Shown here in pieces: positions 60,066-64,000 of a stretch of DNA of 64,000 nt. The position numbers and the translations under genes are program-made. Numbering within the stretch: the stretch's first letter is position 1; every line of letters starts with the position of its first letter. The notes under the pieces were generated by a model, which was not told where the DNA came from, made no database searches, and was given only the letters and a program-made list of their open reading frames with translations. This stretch comes from Sphingobacteriales bacterium 50-39. Its GTDB lineage: Bacteria; Bacteroidota; Bacteroidia; Chitinophagales; Chitinophagaceae. The DNA lies in the NCBI GenBank assembly GCA_001898505.1, contig MKTZ01000012.1, forward strand, positions 927 through 64,926. Direction: 5' to 3'.

Positions 60066-60541
60066 TTGGCTTTTTCAACGCGGACCCCTACGTTAAATAC
60101 GTGTTGGAGGGGGTCGTCGCGCATTATTTGCTCCAGCGTAAAAGAATAAGTGCCGGGCTTTGTAAATTTTGTATCCGGCTGTATCAGGACCCGGTGTTCG
60201 TAAATATCATCCATGCCGCTGCCCAGCCAGCCTTTGTCATTGGTAGCCAGGGTAAGGTCATAACGCTGGCTTTTGGGAACACTGTCGCCAGGCGCCTGTA
60301 CCGTCCCCCTGATCCAGATGTTGTTGTAGAGATAGGCGTCGGAATGCCGCAATACAAGATAAATATTGTAGCGGTCTGCCGTATCGGCGCCTGCGATGGT
60401 AAAATCTACATGGGGTTTGAAGCTGGTGGCCCATTGGTGCCCGGGGATGACCACATCCTTCTCAAAAACATCCGAAGGGAGAGAACAGGACGACCATAAC
60501 AGGGTGCCGGCGGCCAGAAGAAATAAAAAAGGCTTTTTCAA
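60062..60541 (-). CDS. gldH: gliding motility lipoprotein GldH, TTG start
   Basis: 159 residues if read from TTG 60541 (MKKPFLFLLAAGTLLWSSC, lipobox SSC). The ATG at 60568 gives 168 residues, but a TACCTTTG promoter box covers 60565-60558, immediately inside that ATG, so transcripts from that promoter cannot contain it. The mature part has the GldH pattern: VFEKDVVIPGHQWATSFKPH, IYLVLRHSDAYLYNNIWIRG and GTYSFTLEQIMRDDPLQHVF. GldH is a lipoprotein needed for gliding in Flavobacterium. First gene of an operon with a two-component system. Confidence 0.88.
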   Translation of the reverse strand: MKKPFLFLLAAGTLLWSSCSLPSDVFEKDVVIPGHQWATSFKPHVDFTIAGADTADRYNIYLVLRHSDAYLYNNIWIRGTVQAPGDSVPKSQRYDLTLATNDKGWLGSGMDDIYEHRVLIQPDTKFTKPGTYSFTLEQIMRDDPLQHVFNVGVRVEKAK

Positions 60542-60557
60542 TGAAATTCGATTTGTA

Positions 60558-60565
60558 CAAAGGTA
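60558..60565 (-). promoter_or_regulatory. -7 box of the gldH-kinase-regulator operon
   Basis: TACCTTTG on the minus strand, 16 bases before the TTG start at 60541. It overlaps the first codons of the longer frame and so decides against that start. Confidence 0.5.
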
Positions 60566-60612
60566 CATAATATGTGCGGGGGGCGTGTTTTATGTTTAGG
60601 GGTTGGAAGTCG

Positions 60613-61488
60613 TCAAAGCACGTTGAGCACCTGCTCTTTTGCCTTTTCAAGCTCATCCTTCATCAATACCACGCATTTCTGAATAGTGGAATCGTAGGCC
60701 TTGCTACCGGTGGTGTTGATCTCACGGCCTATCTCCTGGAGGATAAAGGAGAGCTTTTTGCCTTTGCTTTCTTCCGCCTCCTGCAGGATGTTCTTAAAAT
60801 AGTCGCAGTGATTTTTCAACCTGACCTGTTCTTCGCTGACGTCTATCTTTTCGATGTAGTAGATCAGCTCCTGTTCCAACCGGTTGGCATCGTAGTTCTC
60901 CTTCCCTACCTGTTCTTCCAGCAGTTTGGTGAGGCCTTCCCGGATCTTGACCTGACGGAGGGGTTCCAGCCGGATGACCTCTTCCTGGTGTTTGAGGATA
61001 TTATCGATGCGCAGGACAAGGTCTTCTTCGAGGGAGGCGCCTTCATTTAGCCGGTGGGCATTGAGGTCGTCGATGGCGGTGAGGATCACTTTTTCGAATT
61101 GTTGCCATTCTTCGTCCGTGAGGGTATCGCTGGTCGGGGTGATCACCTCGGGCAGCTTTACCAGGGTGCTGAGAATATTGGAAGGGTCCAGGTTCAATTC
61201 GTCGGAAAGTTCGGCCAGCGCATTGTAATATGCCTTGGCAAGGTCTGTATTGATACTAACGGGCTTGGCGTTACCTGTTTGTTTCAAGCTAATGGTACAG
61301 TCCAGCGAGCCACGGCCCAGTTTTTCGGAGAGCAATTTGCGAATGGAGAATTCGAATGGTTTTAGGAAGGCGGGTAATTTTAATTGTAATTCAAACTGCT
61401 TACCATTCAAGGATTTTATGTCCACCTGAAAGGTTTTGTCTCCTACTGCCTGTTCTGCGCGTCCGAAGCCGGTCATTGATTTCAGCAT
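60613..61488 (-). CDS. YicC family endoribonuclease
   Basis: 291 residues from MLKSMTGFGRAEQAVGDKTF at 61488. The family pattern is present at both ends: MTGFGRAE and DIKSLNGKQFELQLKLP at the start; LEQELIYYIEKIDVSEEQVR, LKNHCDYFKNILQEAEESKG and KKLSFILQEIGREINTTGSK at the end. YicC proteins are endoribonucleases that affect small RNA turnover in E. coli. The longer frame to 61533 includes the weakly coding leader. In many Bacteroidota yicC precedes gmk; here it does not. Confidence 0.95.
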   Translation of the reverse strand: MLKSMTGFGRAEQAVGDKTFQVDIKSLNGKQFELQLKLPAFLKPFEFSIRKLLSEKLGRGSLDCTISLKQTGNAKPVSINTDLAKAYYNALAELSDELNLDPSNILSTLVKLPEVITPTSDTLTDEEWQQFEKVILTAIDDLNAHRLNEGASLEEDLVLRIDNILKHQEEVIRLEPLRQVKIREGLTKLLEEQVGKENYDANRLEQELIYYIEKIDVSEEQVRLKNHCDYFKNILQEAEESKGKKLSFILQEIGREINTTGSKAYDSTIQKCVVLMKDELEKAKEQVLNVL

Positions 61489-61541
61489 AATATTGATTTT
61501 AATGATTGATGGTCCTATCTGTGGGCGGGCCATCGGCCCGC

Positions 61542-62108
61542 TTAAAATGGAAAGTTAGTGATTTCCCGCATCCCGCCGGGCTGTAGACCGTCCAGGCTCA
61601 CTTTGCCGATGCGATAACGGATCAGTCTCAAAGTGGGAAAACCTGCCCTGGCCGTCATTTTACGCACTTGTCTGTTCTTTCCTTCCTGTAAGATCATTTT
61701 TATCCAACTGGTAGGAATATGGGCACGGTAGCGGATGGGAGGGTTTCTTTCGGGTACTTCGGGCGCTCTTTCGAATTTTTCTACCTGGCACGGGCGGGTA
61801 TTATGGGGCTTGCCATCGATGTTGATCGTTACTCCCGAACGAAGCATTTGCAGGGCGTGTTCATCGATGGCGCCATCCACCTGCACCCAGTATTCCCGTT
61901 CGTGGGCGAATTTGGGGTTCAGCAGACGATGATTCAGCTGTTTGTCATTGGTCAGCAGTAAAAGTCCCTCACTGTCGAAATCCAGGCGGCCAACGGGATA
62001 CACGTCATCGGGTACGGAAAAAAAGTCTTTCAGAACGGGCTTCCCTTCCGAAGAAGTAAACTGAGACAGGACGTTGAAAGGCTTATATACGATGAAATAG
62101 CGCGACAC
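61542..62108 (-). CDS. pseudouridine synthase, RsuA/RluE type
   Basis: 188 residues from GTG 62108 (MSRYFIVYKPFNVLSQFTSS). An alternative GTG at 62162 would add 18 residues encoded by a structured repeat, which looks accidental. The catalytic Asp is in YPVGRLDFDSEGLLLLTND; other landmarks are REYWVQVDGAIDEHALQMLR and WIKMILQEGKNRQVRKMTAR. There is no S4 domain, so it resembles RluE, which modifies 23S rRNA; the target is not certain. Confidence 0.92.
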   Translation of the reverse strand: MSRYFIVYKPFNVLSQFTSSEGKPVLKDFFSVPDDVYPVGRLDFDSEGLLLLTNDKQLNHRLLNPKFAHEREYWVQVDGAIDEHALQMLRSGVTINIDGKPHNTRPCQVEKFERAPEVPERNPPIRYRAHIPTSWIKMILQEGKNRQVRKMTARAGFPTLRLIRYRIGKVSLDGLQPGGMREITNFPF

Positions 62109-62445
62109 GATGCTCGGATTAGTTGAAACAAAAATCCCGCCAGAAGGCGGCAAGCGGAACACAGTTCCGATGACCGAAGGTCCATAATAAACGATCCCGC
62201 CGGAAGGCGGGATCTGAATATATGGATGGGTTAGTAAGTACCGGGAAATAAATTTCCCTACACAATATTAAAAATAAATTTTCCTATCTAAAAAAATTTT
62301 CACATAAATTTTATTCACATTTTTTTTTAGCCTGTGGAAAAGGCGGTATTTCGGACTGCTGACACACGTAGTTCCGGCGGTATCTTCGCAGCTGAAAGAT
62401 GATCAAAAGAGGAATCCAAAATTACTTCATATAAACTTTTCGAGC
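62109..62445. other. 337-bp intergenic region with structured repeat
   Basis: It contains repeat copy 9 (62133-62214). The remainder is AT-rich with runs of A and T (62265-62330), probably the promoter zone of lpxD; no TAnnTTTG box close to the ATG was found. Confidence 0.45.
62133..62214. repeat. structured repeat, copy 9
   Basis: CGGAAC-ACA-GTTCCG, GACC-GAA-GGTC, CATAATAAA and a perfect 9-bp hairpin GATCCCGCC-GGAA-GGCGGGATC (62193-62214), with a second ATCCCGCC/GGCGG pair before it. Confidence 0.82.
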
Positions 62446-63393
62446 ATGAAATTTCCTTCTCCCGTCAGTGTTCAATGGATCGCGGACTTCCTGGGGGCGC
62501 GGCTTACAGGCGACATGAATGGCCAGGCAACAGGTATTAACGAGATCCACAAAGTGGAAAAAGGCGATCTTGTATTCGTCGACCACCCCAAATACTATGA
62601 TAAGTGTATCAACTCGGCAGCCAGCTATATCATTATCAACAAGGAGGTAGATCAGCTGCCGGAAGGGAAGGCGCTGCTCATTGTGGACCAGCCGTTCGAG
62701 GCTTATTTGAAGATCGTCCGGCATTTCCGGCCCTTCGAGCCTGCCGAAAAGATGATCAGCGACACGGCGGTCATCGGTAGAAATACGTATATCGCCCCCG
62801 GCGTTTTTATAGGCCATCATGTCGTCATTGGCGACAATTGCTTTATTCATCCGCATGTCACGGTCCTGGATCATTGCGTCATCGGCAACAATGTGATCAT
62901 ACAGTCCGGCACTGTCATTGGCTCGGATGCCTTTTACTATAACTCTAAAAAGGACCGGGAGTTATGGTACCGGAAGATGGAAAGCTGCGGACGCGTGGTA
63001 TTGGAGGATGGGGTGGAGATAGGCGCCAACTGCACCATCGACAGGGGGGTAAGTCATGACACCCTTATCGGGGCGGGCACCAAGATGGACAACCTTGTAC
63101 ACATCGGACACGACACCGTCACCGGGAAAAACTGTCTATTCGCCGGACAGGTAGGTATTGCCGGCGCTGTGGATATCGGGCATGGGGTCATATTGTGGGG
63201 GCAGGTGGGGGTCAGCAAAACGCTGAGCATAGGAGATAATACGGTGGTGCTGGCGCAGAGCGGGGTACCTTCTTCACTGGAGGCGGGCAAGGTATATTTT
63301 GGCTATCCTGCGGAGGATGCTGCCGTGAAGAGAAGGGAGATCGTATGGATCAAGCGGATACCGGAGCTTTGGAAGAAAGTTATGCAGGGCTGA
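62446..63393 (+). CDS. lpxD: UDP-3-O-acylglucosamine N-acyltransferase
   Basis: 315 residues. It transfers a hydroxyacyl chain to the amino group of UDP-acyl-glucosamine in lipid A synthesis. The N-terminal uridine-binding part (GDMNGQATGINEIHKVEKGD, LVFVDHPKYYDKC) precedes a left-handed beta helix of hexapeptide repeats (about residues 105-275, ISDTAVIGRNTYIAPGVFIG), with catalytic His in NLVHIGHDTVTGKNCLFAGQ. It ends MQG-stop, and the stop lies in the first stem of a structured repeat, so the last residues may have been changed by its insertion. Confidence 0.95.
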   Translation: MKFPSPVSVQWIADFLGARLTGDMNGQATGINEIHKVEKGDLVFVDHPKYYDKCINSAASYIIINKEVDQLPEGKALLIVDQPFEAYLKIVRHFRPFEPAEKMISDTAVIGRNTYIAPGVFIGHHVVIGDNCFIHPHVTVLDHCVIGNNVIIQSGTVIGSDAFYYNSKKDRELWYRKMESCGRVVLEDGVEIGANCTIDRGVSHDTLIGAGTKMDNLVHIGHDTVTGKNCLFAGQVGIAGAVDIGHGVILWGQVGVSKTLSIGDNTVVLAQSGVPSSLEAGKVYFGYPAEDAAVKRREIVWIKRIPELWKKVMQG

Positions 63394-63575
63394 GCACAGC
63401 TCAGCCGGCTGTAACCGCAAGGTTACGACCGAGGAGGAGCGTGTCGAAGCAGCTCCGACGAAGGTCTCCATCATAAGCCCCGCCAGATGCCGAAGGTAAC
63501 CGAGTGAAGATCGAACAGTGTTCGATCGACCGAAGGTTATGGGCGAAGCCCGTGGGAGAATTGCAGGGAGTGACA
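63388..63575. repeat. structured repeat, copy 10 (long form)
   Basis: GGCTGAGC-ACA-GCTCAGCC, GTAACC-GCAA-GGTTAC, GGAGC/GCTCC (31 bases identical to copy 1), GACGAAGG, CATCATAA, GATCGAAC-AGT-GTTCGATC, GACC-GAA-GGTT and GGGC-GAA-GCCC. The first stem holds the lpxD TGA. Confidence 0.85.
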
Positions 63576-63595
63576 CAGCGACGAGCGAAATGGAA

Positions 63596-64000
63596 TCATT
63601 CCGGGACGTAGTCATACGGCAACAGCTCCGCCAGCTTTTTCCAGGACCAATACCCCATATTGATCACGTCCGTCTGATCGTAGAAATACCCATTCTCTTC
63701 GATGACGAAGCCATTCGCAATATCCAGGGCGGATATCTGCACCTTTGTATTCAATGGGAAATTATGTTCCTGCAGGTACTTCCTGTTGGGTTGCTGGTTG
63801 GTATAACTGACCCTTAGCCTTCCTGTCAGACCGATGACTGCATCCCCGCTGTCCACCGAATAGAATTTAGGATCATAAGGGTCATTGATCCTGGTCATTT
63901 TTCCTTTATTCGTTGTGTCGGTCATCTCCATGATAAATCCTTCGTCTGCCAGCGTGCTGTCGTACCAGCTCCGGATAAAATGAAGACGGGACCCCATATA
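63596..64000 (-). CDS. hypothetical protein, C-terminal part (5' end outside window)
   Basis: The frame is open to the window edge, so at least 134 residues are the C-terminal part of a larger protein. Sequence includes GFIMEMTDTTNKGKMTRIND, YSVDSGDAVIGLTGRLRVSY, TNQQPNRKYLQEHNFPLNTK and the end SWKKLAELLPYDYVPE. It is rich in beta-type segments with no membrane helix, which recalls the C-terminal region of secreted carboxypeptidase-regulatory-domain proteins in Chitinophagaceae, but this is only an impression. An ATG at 63997 exists, but nothing marks it as the true start. Confidence 0.5.
   Translation of the reverse strand, partial: YMGSRLHFIRSWYDSTLADEGFIMEMTDTTNKGKMTRINDPYDPKFYSVDSGDAVIGLTGRLRVSYTNQQPNRKYLQEHNFPLNTKVQISALDIANGFVIEENGYFYDQTDVINMGYWSWKKLAELLPYDYVPE

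Overview
The window is a chromosomal segment of a Bacteroidota bacterium, most likely a member of the Chitinophagaceae. The evidence is gldC and gldH, a PorG-like DUF6089 protein beside uppS and bamA, two Skp/OmpH genes in tandem before murI, DUF4290, BatD, the TAnnTTTG -7 promoter box in front of many genes, and the near absence of Shine-Dalgarno sequences. No rRNA or tRNA gene and no CRISPR array was seen.

Layout. 1-3500 is accessory: the C-terminal end of an RHS protein with an AT-rich tip and a possible immunity gene, an IS1-type transposase and two related tiny ORFs, one decayed. 4372-5913 is lysS, followed by a broken deaminase/AlbA-ATPase fusion gene (6107-7456). 7511-16298 holds a flavin reductase/FAH-hydrolase pair, a secreted serine hydrolase, a lipid hydroxylase, an S41 protease operon and a cystathionine gamma-synthase-type enzyme. 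16572-24371 holds two PepSY-like secreted proteins, asnB, DUF2911, an ACP phosphodiesterase-type protein, a macrodomain protein, a deoxyhypusine-synthase-like protein and a TPR protein. 24553-25745 is an AbiE-like two-gene module. 26530-32819 holds tatC, a CorC-type transporter, gmk, murA, DUF4290 and a glycosyltransferase.

32842-47075 is mostly envelope and motility housekeeping: gldC, yqeY, cvpA, a hydrolase, a CBS protein, a BamA/TamA-like protein, nadK, a PorG-like protein, uppS, bamA, two Skp-like chaperones, murI, a lipoprotein, rpmH, rnpA and yidD. 47081-64000 holds sod, tadA, an aldehyde dehydrogenase, dus, a CPBP protease, cdsA, psd, HAD and SDR enzymes, batD, a gldH-histidine kinase-response regulator operon, yicC, a pseudouridine synthase, lpxD and a partial gene at the end.

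The most striking feature is a family of short structured repeats, seen at about ten loci. Each is a chain of mini-hairpins: a variable stem with a 3-nt loop, then GTCC-GAA-GGAC or a compensated variant, then often ACATTAGA or CATCATAA, and in some copies further hairpins. Stem sequences differ between copies while pairing is kept. Several copies enter genes: one is translated just after a signal peptide, one forms the tail of a small protein, and two carry the stop codon of a gene. Other points of interest are genes with no ordinary start codon (CTG for the BamA-like gene, none for rnpA), a decapeptide repeat inside TadA, and a MurA whose catalytic Cys is Asp.
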